This document shows positions 35,610 through 46,062 of a stretch of 64,000 bases of DNA, piece by piece. Each line of letters opens with the position of its first letter. The stretch's first letter is position 1. The position numbers and the translations under genes are program-made. The DNA lies in assembly GCA_951799445.1 (NCBI GenBank), contig OX637289.1, forward strand, positions 11,809,321-11,873,320, read 5' to 3'. The notes beneath the pieces were generated by a model that worked only from the letters and a program-made list of their open reading frames with translations, searched no databases and was not told where the DNA came from. The stretch comes from Pseudisothecium myosuroides (Eukaryota; Streptophyta; Bryopsida; Hypnales; Lembophyllaceae).

Positions 35610-38600
35610 TTGGTTTTGCTTGCACTGCTTTGGTTTTGTTTTCGTTGGACTTGCATTGTTCTTGTTCGGGTGTAGTTGTGGATGCAGGGCTCGACTGCTG
35701 CGATGGTGCCAAATCTCAAATTGCCCGACATTTCCAAGTGCGCACATTTGGGTCGTCGAGAAATTCTCACGAGCTGGGGAAGTATCTTCTTGCGGCGATG
35801 GCGACGAAGGTGATTTCTCCTTTAGCTTTCAATGTTGAGGACGGTGTGGAGCGCATCAGCGAGACGCGACTGTCCAATTCTTTAGTGGAACTTGTACCCT
35901 GTTTTCTCTCACTCTCCGAGGCGACAATGGTATCGACAAAGCTTCCCGATTTGACGCCTGAGATCGTGAGCAATGACAAGGAGAAAGGTGCTCCTATGGC
36001 ACGGAAGCGAAGAAAAGTGAATCCTAGCACTATGACGCGTCGCTGGCAAGAGGTTTGGGCATGTAAGTTTGCATGGGCCGAAGGTGAGTTCGACGCTGCA
36101 GGCAACTTGACGGGGGTTGTGTGCAAGAGTTGCACCTCTGTGAGCGGGAGACAAAAAATTATGGTTCCCAAAGGTGATAACTTGGAGAAACATGAAGGGA
36201 AGAGGACCTGCAAGGCTGACGGCGATCCTTTTCCACATCTCAAGAAGGGAAAGACTTACATTAAGCGGGACTGCAAACATTTGCAATTCACGAAGTTGTG
36301 GGCGAGGCGACAGCTAGGCGGCAGCATCGCAGACCAATTTGTAGCTGGCTTTGATGGCGAGGCTAGCCGGAAGGGAGTTCAATTCTTGACTCTTTTTTCT
36401 GCTCAATTCCGGTCGTCCCATGTGTGACTATGAGCGGTTTCAGTATTTGTTAAGGCACCTGAAGGTCATGAACATCCCTAGGAAGCACTAGTCTGAGACT
36501 TCTGGCTGGGACATGGCGGAACACCTTTATGGTTGTGTGTTGTCTGCTATGAAGCTTGTTGTCCAAAATGCCAAGTTTGTTTTGATTAGCGTAGATGAAG
36601 TGACTGCGGTAGACAACACTTCTTGGGTTGAGGTGCACGTCTATGCAAAAGATTCTTGAGAGCGGATCCCACATTTACTTCATCTCTCATGCGTGATTGA
36701 CTGTAGCACTGCAGATAATCTCACAAAGATGATCATGTAGGCATTGTTGGGCGAGGAAGGACTCACACGGCAATGGATTGCTGGTAAGCTAATTTCCTTT
36801 GGGGTAGATGGAGTGAGCACGTTTCAGGGATCGAAGACTAGGGTGTCCACCCAGATTCGTGAGAAATGGGCCCCATTTTGCCTTGGAGCAAGCTGTGTGA
36901 GTCACAAAATCAATTTGGTGGCAGAAACTTTATTGAACTACTCCATGATCTCTCGCTTGGAGGCCCTCTGCCAGCCGCTGTACTTCTATTTCTGTCGCAA
37001 CCACAAGCGGCACTCTGAGCTCCAAAAGCTTGCAAATCTGATGGAAACTAAAGGCAACAAGATGGTGAGGAATGTGGAGACACAATGGATCTCAATGCGC
37101 AATCCAGCTCAGCGTATAATGTCGGAGTACAAGACACTCCTGGTAAAAATGGGGGTTGATATGGTAGCTGGGGGCCAGAGAGGCAATGCTACCGCTACTA
37201 CCAACTTTGATTACCTCTCCGACATTGAGGCTCTATTGTCCCTTGCATGTTTCATTCCCATGCTGAATGCCATACACTGTCTCATAAAACTTTCACAAGC
37301 ACGTGATGTTTTTATCTGTGACTTCATGTAGTCCATTAAAGTCTGCCATGCCAATTTGGCCAAGATGTTTGTAGATGACGCCACAGCATTCTTGACACCA
37401 GAGTTCAAGCGTTACAGGGAACTTATTTCCTTCTCTTCTGCTGAAATCCCAATAATCTGGCAAGAGATGCTTGAGGAGAAGCCTTCCACCTTTCTCTATG
37501 ACTTTGGGGTTACCAAAGTGTGGGCGCGCTGCCACTGCAAGCTCATAGGAGAGCATAAGTATGTCACGGAGGAAGAGTTTGTGAACACATAGGGAACTAT
37601 ACAACGCCAATTTGCAGGTTTAATCACTTCACTTCCAATTTTTTTTCACTTCTTGTATGTTTGAATTGCCTTGCATCCTATCTTTTTTGGCTTCCGTAAG
37701 TACTCTTGCTGTCTATGTTGTTTGCCTTCAATGCTTGAAATGTGGACTTGTAGTGTTCCACTTTAGAGGGGCAAAGTTTGTCGCTTCAGTGTTTGAAGCA
37801 TCGGAGTTAGTTTTGGTGTCCCAGTGCACTGTGTTGGTGTTTCAGCTGTTTCGGTATTTCATTTTGGCAGGACAGGCTTCGATAGCCGCAAGTGGGGTTT
37901 TGGTTTTGGTTTTGGTTTTCTAATTATTTTTTCCTTTTGCATTCAATATTTTTTTTCTCTAGCGTGTCTGGCTTCTAGAACAGGTAAAGAGTGTGAGTGA
38001 CAACTGAAGTGAACTTGTCCTAAATCTAAACCATGTGCTTAGTATACCTCCTACTTGCATTGTCATTGTATTTTGGAGATCTTTCAGGCTTTGAATAGCA
38101 GCAGTATTCACTAACTATAAGCTCCTTCGCTCTCTGGCAAAGATTGCTCAGTCATTGTCGGCTGAATTGGACAGGCGCCTCCCCCAATAGGAGTTACTAG
38201 ACGCTTTTGGGATCATATACCCGCAATACTAGAAACAATCGGGTGCTGAAGACAACTTTGGTCACCATTTGAGTGTTCTTAAAAAGTTCTATTCTCACTC
38301 ACGGCTGTTGAATGCAGGATTGCCTTCTCAAGGAGGAACTTCATATATTGCCCCAGAGATGTTCTTTGATCCTAACTTGGACAATTAGCAAGGTTTGTTT
38401 AAATGACTATGAGAGCTAACTGTGAAGCTGCTTGTGCAGCAGCAGCTCACGTGAATCTAGTCATTCAACTTTGGTGTGTTCTTTCCCAATCTCATCACTT
38501 ACAAAAACTAATTTCAGAGTATTTCAAGCTGGCCGAAATTGGATGTTGTCTCGTGCTGGGTTTGGTGGAGGACAAGCGCTACTTCTCTACCTTTAAGTTT

Positions 38601-38756
38601 CTAAAATCTTGCCACCAAAATAGGTTGGGCAAGCACTTGCCGTTGGCGGTTCGCATGTTTGGCCAAAAGTATTATTCATTGGAGAATTTTCCGTATAAAG
38701 ATGCCATAGAATCCTGGAAAAGTGCCGTGAAAGGTGGCCGCCATGGAGACGCTTGA
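35591..38756 (+). pseudogene. hAT transposase pseudogene
   Basis: Reading order: a basic KRRKVNPSTMTRRWQEVWA segment, then a Cys-rich zinc-finger-like region with VVCKSC and NLEKHEGKRTC (frame at about 35771-36393). A frameshift follows at a T-run near 36393. One frame then continues to 37592 with ISVDEVTAVDNTSWVEVHVY, ISFGVDGVSTFQGS, SCVSHKINLVAET and NVETQWISMRN. The C-terminal piece at 38520-38756 has VLGLVEDKRYFSTFKFLKS and HLPLAVRMFGQKYY. The two Asp (SVDEV, GVDGV), the Glu (VEDKRYFS) and the C-x2-H motif agree with hAT catalytic cores. In-frame stops: TAG at 36489, 36738, 37329 and 37590, and TGA at 36657; more lie in 38188-38400. The first ATG at 35591 lies in the inserted CACTA terminus, so the true start is downstream, for example 35798. 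37600-38080 may be an intron. Non-functional. Confidence 0.85.
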
Positions 38757-40507
38757 TCTCCGGCCGTTTTCAATATCCTCCCCCTTCAAAATCTTTAGTT
38801 TTCATCAGATTTCGTTGGCTTTGGACTTCAACAACGTTTGTTTTCCTTGACGTTCAAGATGTGGTGGATTGGTGGGACGTGCTCTGCAATGCACAGTGAA
38901 GATGGAGTGCGGGACAGCATGGAGTCTCTGGGGAGCCTTCTCCAACATCATTTTCACTCTAACTTTTGCTTCTAATGTTGTTTGTTTGTTTTGTGGTGTG
39001 CTGTAGATCACTAGTACTGCACAATTGGGTAGTCTTGCTTTTGCAAGAAGGGTTCAATTCCCTTGCTACTGATACTTGTGACTTTTGTGAGTGTCTTGTT
39101 TTCATTGCATGTTTCCATTTCATGCTTTGTTGTTGTGTGCAGATTTCTTCATGCCTTGTGAAGGTGTTTGGGCTGTTTGCTTCTTTCTTTCTTTGTGTCA
39201 AATGGCAATGATGTGAGATAGTGAGTCACGGTTCATTGTTAGTTCAAAGTACAAATTGCCTTGGCTTGTTGTTTGTGAAATGTGGTTCATTCACTGATTC
39301 TTGGTTTGTGAGCATTGAAGAACACTTTGCAGATGTGAAGACTTGGTATGAATAACAACATTCGTATGAGTACAATAAATTGTCATTTTTGTACAAATTG
39401 TCAAAACAAATTGCAATTCTAGCCAATAAGATAGATGCGAATTAGCCCCCAAAATACACTGAACTAGTACACTTGTCGCAAGCAACACTCCACCGGAGAA
39501 AAAAAAATTATGCAAAATTCTACCCTTCTTTTCACAATTTATTCACCGCTTTCTACGGTAATACACTAAAATTCGCAGAAAGAGACGCGCGTCAGACACT
39601 GCTATAGCATTGCCGTGAAATTCTATAAATGCATTCTGGGAACGCTGGTACCTATGGGCTGAATTTTTGTTGTGATTTTTTGAAACTTTTTTTGAAGATA
39701 GAAAAATAGATAAGCTTGGTGGGAATATAGTTTTTTTCACAATTGGTGCCCGGGAACAAAAGTTATGACCAAGTAAGCTCAAAACAGGGGATGGGGGGTA
39801 GCAAAAAAAAATCGCAATTTTTTTTTTTTTCATTTTTTTTTATTCATAGATTATTTTTTTGCCTATCTGGAAAGCTTTGATTCATTTCATTTGGATTTGT
39901 TATGAGAAAGTTATGGACATTCTTGTTTTTCAGGCAGTTACAGCATTTTCTTGAAAAAAAAAACTTATAGGATATGCAATTTTTCAAATTTTTCAATTTT
40001 TGTTTTTGACATGATTTAGTTTAATTGCTAAAAAAATCTCACCATTGGGATTAGTGCATTTTAATTCCATCTAAAAGATATTAATATTTTAGAGTTTCCT
40101 TCTATCTCATACCTATTTCTACTTAACAATTAATTTAAGAATGAAAATTAAGTTTTTTTGAATTTGTTTTTTTCCCCTAGACTCTAAATTCAATTCTTCA
40201 CTATAAAGATTTAAAGCTTAAAACTCTGTAGTGCAAAAAATTTAAGTTAAAAATGTTTAAAATCAAAAAATCTAGTCTCGCAATGTGCTGAAAAACTTAT
40301 TTTCTTCACTTTAAACGCAGATATTTTGCAATTTGTGCGGTCAAAAATTCTGAAATTTTTTCCACACATTTTCATACTAGTTAGGTGTAAGATCCTATGG
40401 TTAGATGTGAAAAAAAACAATTTTTAGTTTTTTTTACTTTTTGCTATAGAAATGGCAGTTTTGCGTGTTTTTTCGCAGGAAAAAGGTCTTGGTCCTTTAG
40501 GGATTAA

Positions 40508-40614
40508 ACTTTTTAGAAAGTTAATTTTAGAAACTTTAAAACACAACTATTTTAAATCTAAAAATAGAAGATAGAGTCAAAAGTCCAAAAGAATAGTAAG
40601 TAGCAAATAGGAAT
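40508..40614. other. Short spacer between two TTAA MITEs
   Basis: AT-rich, with TTTAGAAA/AAAATAGAAG words like those at 31000-31340. Nothing else seen. Confidence 0.4.
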
Positions 40615-41552
40615 TTAACCCCTAAATGCCCAAGGCACCAAATTTTGGTGTCGAAAAAACTTTGAAGTTAAATAAAACCTAGCCATTAGAAGAGATTTGA
40701 GGGCTCTAAGAGCCCGTGAGTTATCAGGCAGTTCCCTGCCTGGGAACTCTACCACGCGCGCAGGCTGACGTGGTCGAGAGAGTGCCACGTCGGATTTTTC
40801 AATTTTTCAATTTTTTTTTTTTTCTTACGGTTTTTTTTATATTTCAGAAGCATTTTTTTTTTTTTTTTTTTTGGTAATTAGGGTCTGACAGCAGCCCGAC
40901 GCTCCCTTCCTGCATCGAGAACAGATCTGGGAACGGGCCTGAAACGGCCCTCCAATGCCCCCAAATCTCTTCTAATGCAAGTTATTATTTTTAGTAGTTT
41001 ATATTTTTGTAAAATTCTTTTTGAAGTCTAGTTTTAGCATCAAAAATCCAATTTTGAAAATGATTGATTATGATTTTTCTATTCAAGATTTTGTGCAAGG
41101 GTACCCATTGTGATCTTGACTTTCCGTAGTCTTGAAGGCTCTTGGAAATGAGCCTCAAATACATTGGATCTTGGAGAAAAAATCACATTAGAAATTCATT
41201 TAAAAAAATTGTAGAGTAGGTTTTGAGAAGCCCTAAATTGATTGGGGTTATTCATGTTAGGCCCTTTAACCTCATACTTTTTTGGTGACCAACTTTTTAG
41301 ATTTGACATAAGAAAAAAGGATTGAAAAAATTTCTTAGTTTTAACAACCTCATGATCAAACATTATAATCTTTCAATTCGTAAGTGATGTGGTTGTATTT
41401 TCTTTTCCTATGTGATCTCTAACATCTCTAGTTTGAATTTGTACGGTTACAATTCAGAAAAATTGATAAAACTAATCAAAATGTTGGCATTTTGTTCAAT
41501 TCAAAGCAAATATCTAGAAGTTCAAAACAGGCCTTGGGCATTTAGGGGTTAA
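40615..41552. mobile_element. TTAA MITE, subfamily C, with nested GC-rich MITE
   Basis: 938 bp with TTAA at 40615-40618 and 41549-41552. It has perfect terminal repeats CCCCTAAATGCCCAAGGC / GCCTTGGGCATTTAGGGG. The first eight bases match the main family; the interior does not. It contains a 294-bp nested element at 40684-40977. Non-coding. Confidence 0.85.
40684..40977. mobile_element. Nested foldback MITE of unknown superfamily, 294 bp
   Basis: Bounded by CATTAGAAGAGATTTGAGGG and its near-complement CCCCAAATCTCTTCTAATG. GC-rich compared with its host, with the palindrome CAGGCAGTTCCCTGCCTG near 40727 and a long poly-T tract near 40850. I could not identify a target duplication. Confidence 0.65.
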
Positions 41553-43291
41553 AACTAAACTTGAAGAACAACTAAGGAACAAGATAAAGGTGCAAACACT
41601 TAGAAAACATTCTAAGGTTTCTAAAACTAATGTAGACTTAGAAAGTAGTTTAGCATTGAAGGAATTAGCATAGATGAAGTTTTGACTTAGAATAGGACTA
41701 ATTTGGATGAAAGCCAACAAAAATTGACCAAAAAGCCAAGTCAAACTTAGAAATTAGAATTAAACTTAGTATCAACACAAAAATCTAAAGTCAATTTCAT
41801 CAATTAGAATAGTAGAAAATAACCGATGAAGATTTATAATTTAATTCAAAAGCTAAGCTTCATCCATGGAGGAAAATAGTCCAATTTAGGAAAGCTTTAT
41901 CATTTTAAAAAGGGCAATAAAAGACCTAAAATTTAGAATATTTAACCTTTATGGTTGACTAACCCCTACCGGTCTTTAGTTTTAGTTGTCAAAGACAAAA
42001 CCGACCATCGTTACCAATTTACAATGGATTTGACTAGCTAGAATTTGCATTTTATTTATTGCTTGGAAGGCATTATTTGCAAACAACAATTTATTCATTG
42101 CTTGGAAGGTGTTATTTTGAGGGCATGCTAGACATCCACTAGAAAATTTGACTATGACAAAACATAGAACCCGGTTGTGTACACTTTATCCTAAGGGTGA
42201 GGATAAAGCACCCACACCTCATTTATCATCCTTCCATCCACATCTCACTTGACCTAGCCTCCTTCTTCCTCCCTTGAGCCTCACCATTCCAACCCTAAAT
42301 CCTTTGTAACCACCTCAATCTCCTGTCTTCTTTGTATTTGTAGATTACTCAAAAGAACATGTTGTAGCATTTGCATATTTAGCGCGATTTGGTTGGATTC
42401 TTGTTGAGTGATCTCATTGAACAAATGTATAAGTATTTATTGTATTTGGTATTTGTTGCAAAAAAAGAAATATTTGCTTTGGTTGCTAATTAGCTGCATT
42501 CCTCATTTTATACACTTGCTTGTATTTGTTGTGTGAGGTGTTCATTTTATTTGAATGCAAGATTTAATAGAAGTGCTCAACGATCCCCATTCTTGCAAGG
42601 TGAACAAACAAAAGGTTTAAAGTAATAATAAAAGGGCTCAATGGTCTCCATCTTTGGACGTTGACGCTTGGTGAAAATTAAAAATGGACCAACTCAATGG
42701 TCTCCATCCTTGGATATTGACTCTTGGCTCCAAAATGAATAATGGATGGGCTCGATGACTCTCATCTATAGTTGGACAATGACTAAACAAAAGAATTAGT
42801 AGTTGGTAGGCTATGCATAGGGTTAGAGTCTTTGGAGCTTTCCTCAACACTATCCAAGTTTTGGGGAACCTTGCACAAGATTGTCCAAATTTTTAGAACC
42901 CTATGTAAATTTGTTGTTTGTTTTGTTGCTACATGGACTACCATTATGAAATTAAAATGGCTAGTAATAGTTACAAATTGTCTACCGAGGTAGCTTCAAA
43001 GTAAACACCAATAATAAATAGAAATTGGATGTTACACAAGCAAATTCAAAAATCAAAATTCCCTACATTGAGAGAAAGTGGTACAACAAACCTTGATTTA
43101 TAGGTTGATGGATCTTTACATCAACAACCTGCTTTGGGCAACCACCCTAGTTTTTGTGGTATAAGTCAATTGCTAGAATTTGTTGGAAAAAGGTTAAATA
43201 TATTCCTAGGATATGGAGAGAGCTTATACTCTATTGATACTACTTTATTGTTCAAATTAATTTAACTTAGTTCAAAAACGAATTGGGCCAC
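41553..43291 (+). repeat. Spacer and dispersed repeat segments
   Basis: 42220-42560 aligns with 26950-27290. 42570-43180 aligns with 29600-30390 and holds the unfilled site (GTTTTGTT at 42920-42927) of the 198-bp hAT MITE. 41553-42200 is AT-rich without recognisable content. The repeated order suggests a large, now fragmented element. Confidence 0.7.
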
Positions 43292-44220
43292 TTAACCCCT
43301 AAAGGACCAAAGTCCCCTCGGGGGACACTTGGGATTTCGGGTAGGCTCGTGCGACCTGAAATTTTGAACTGATTTTTTGAAACTTTTTTTGAAGATAGGG
43401 AATCACAGTAGCTTTCAAAAAATATAATTTTTTTTCAATCGGTGCCCGGGAGCAAAAGTTATGGCATCCTAAAGCAAAAAAGCAATTCGCCGGGCAGAAA
43501 AAAAAAAACAGAAAAATGATTAAAATTTTTTTTCTTTTCTTTTCTCAAAGATCATGTTTTTGTGTACATTTGAAGCTTTGATTCATTCTACTTGGACTCA
43601 GAATGAGAAAGTTATGGACAATCTTGTTTTTCGGGCAATTTAAGCATCTTCAGAAAAAAAAACACTTATAGAATGCAATTTTGAATGCAATTTTGAATTT
43701 TTTTGAATTTTTTTTTTTTAAAAGGTCAAGTTTGTTTGTAAGAACAATCCCACCGTTGGGATTATGTTTTTTTAATTCCACCTAAGAGCTATTAACAATT
43801 TAGTGTTTTGTTCAATTTTGGACCTACTTCTACTTAACAATTTTTTTATATGTGAAAATCAAGGTTTGACATTCTGAAATTTTTTTCCCCGACTCTCAAC
43901 TCAAATGTTCAACATATAAAATTACAACTTTTTGTTGTGTAGTGCAAAAAAAATCCACAAATGGCCGTCAAAGTCATCTGAAATTGCAGGAAACAGTTCA
44001 AAAAAACTTTTTTTCCCAACTTTGAATGCTAATATCTTCCAATCAAAACGGTCAAATGTCTTGAAATTTTTACCACATAATCTGAGACAAGTGAAGTACA
44101 AGATCCTACGGTTAGATTGTAAAAAAAAAAAAAAAATTTGGTTTAGGGAGTGATCGCAGCAGAAATGGCAGTTTTCAGTGGTTTTGGAGCCTGAAAATGG
44201 CTTGGTCCTTTAGGGGTTAA
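43292..44220 (+). mobile_element. TTAA MITE, piggyBac type, divergent copy
   Basis: 929 bp with TTAA at both ends, left CCCCTAAAGGACC, right GGTCCTTTAGGGG. The subterminal hairpin is GTCCCC/GGGGGAC. Internal blocks AAAGCTTTGATTCATT, CTACTTCTACTTAACAATTT and AGATCCTACGGTTAGA are in family order. Confidence 0.9.
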
Positions 44221-45289
44221 TGTGAGTATACACGTAGATTGGTGTGCAACATTGAAGAACGAGATTGCATCGAAGGAAGAGAATACTTGAACAAAGTCAA
44301 AATGCACTAATTTCTAGTAAATCATTACGTTTCAAATTAGCAACCTTGCGGAAGGAATTCAGTACCATTCCAATTTTTCTAAATAACCGTATCAGTGCCT
44401 TGCTATCTGCTGCAACTGAGGTTACCAAAGGAAGCTTCTAAATGAAATTGGATTCATGGATAGAAATTGAAAACATGAAGGAATTACACAAGGAGAAATT
44501 GCAGTCAATCAAGTTGCAGTTACAAAGGACACAAGCTACTTTGAGATACCGTGAGCTGAGGTTGGAGAAGCTCTTTAAAACTCCTTTTGAATACCGTATC
44601 ATTGTAAGACCACGGAATGACTTGAGCAAAGTTATGCAAAGAGAACCATTGGATTGGCTAGAAACATCATTGCTCCAACTCCAACCGAAAGAGTGAAGAA
44701 TCGTAACTAAAAATCAAGATCTCGTCACTATGGAACCAGACACACAAATTGAAACTGGAAAGTACTCGCAGCCATATTGTCTGCAAATGAGGTAACTGCA
44801 ATGTGTTAGTGGTCAAAGCTTAGTGAGGTTGGAGTTTGACTGGCCAACTACTACATGGATAAGATTAGAGAATCAATAGGAACAAATGAGATCTCGGAAA
44901 CTTGCGATTGCAATGGCATTACACATTGGGGATGTAGAGTAATTTACAAGCGATTTAAAGGTACCGCTAAAAATGCGTCACTTGGACTTAGAGTTGGGTG
45001 TTTACCAAATCCATCAAATTCGAGGAAAGTACTAAAGCTAAAGCTAAAAGATTACGTTGGTAACTACTACAATATAACTAATACAGTGGAAGTTCAGCAT
45101 GTTGGAATTATGAAGGACAAAGAAACAGTGAAGGTTTGTTTTGAACGATATGCTTTCTCTTTTTACGGATGATTGTGAAGCAGGTCCAATGCAAACGTGA
45201 TGGATGATGCTTACTGTTTAATATGACTCCAGCTCAAAAAAAAACATTATCTGGGAAGGAAATAGAACATGCTGCATAGAAAAACTTAC
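44221..45289 (+). other. Spacer with two unassigned plus-strand frames
   Basis: Frames at 44442-44696 (84 aa, contains LRYRELRLEKLFKTPFEYRI) and 44855-45172 (105 aa, contains LGLRVGCLPNPSNSRKVL) have protein-like composition and lie on the same strand, in different phases. I recognise no family. They could be two exons of a small or broken gene, or chance. Less AT-rich than the flanks. Confidence 0.25.
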
Positions 45290-46006
45290 CTTCACTCTCT
45301 GAGCAGTGTCCAAAGCTACGAATCGGTCATCTTGATGCAGTGCCAATGAATGGCCCACAAAGTCGATGGTACTGTCATCCGATCCATATTTTCTGCAGCA
45401 GGATAATAAAGTGAGTTTTAGAACCATATGCAAAGAGTAAAGATTGAAACCCGGCGACCAACTGTATCTTTGCCTGGCCACTTTTCCAGGTAAGGAAGTG
45501 AGCCTACTTCACAGTGTGCAATTTGAAATTCTTAGGCTATCAAATGCCTTCAGCAGCAACTTGCACTCGATATAATCAAAAGGTTTGCAGCGGAGTATGT
45601 TACTCGAAAAGCTCCTTCGTTGTGCATCAACGAAAATCCATGCCGTCATGCGTTTAAGAGTCCTCGTCAAAACTCTGGACAAATATAAAGAACTTACGAG
45701 CACGCCTCTTTCGAAAATTCCCATCAGGGAGATTTCAAAGCCTCCGCATCATTCAATGGAACTTTGTATATCTGCCCATGAGTAAGATAAACCTAGTGGA
45801 TGCAACATATATTCCAGAGACACTGTAATGTCTTGTAGATCATGTGAACCAAGCACACCGAGGACAGACCTCAGTGCTAAGAAAATTGAACTTGACAACA
45901 CATGCAACAATTCATTCATTCACCAACAAAGAACATATAAGCTAATATTTCGAAATTCAAGAAGAATCACATTTTTCCATCTCTGAAATTCTCAATTAAA
46001 ATTAAA

Positions 46007-46062
<56 letters not shown>

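Larger units (their letters stand above)
31405..39647 (+). mobile_element. hAT transposon, decayed, carrying a transposase relic
   Basis: 8243 bp bounded by CAACGTTCCC and GGGAACGCTG (complement CAGCGTTCCC), flanked by GTACCTAC (31397-31404) and GTACCTAT (39648-39655). That is an 8-bp target duplication with one later change, lying in the GTACCTACGGGCTG sequence of the host MITE. Ends of the CARNG type and 8-bp duplications define hAT. Subtracting the nested CACTA element (32203-35609 plus TTG) leaves about 4.8 kb, a normal size for an autonomous hAT. The internal coding region at about 35.77-38.76 kb encodes a hAT transposase with stops and a frameshift, so this copy cannot move by itself. 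Confidence 0.9.
31344..40507 (+). mobile_element. TTAA MITE, piggyBac type, split by a hAT element
   Basis: The left 61 bases (31344-31404: TTAA, CCCCTAAAGGACC and the hairpin TTGTCCC/GGGACAA) and the right 852 bases (39656-40507, ending GGTCCTTTAGGGATTAA) make a single 913-bp family member once the 8.2-kb insertion is removed. The join at GTACCTAC then continues GGGCTGAA as in other copies. Orientation matches copy 1. Confidence 0.9.
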
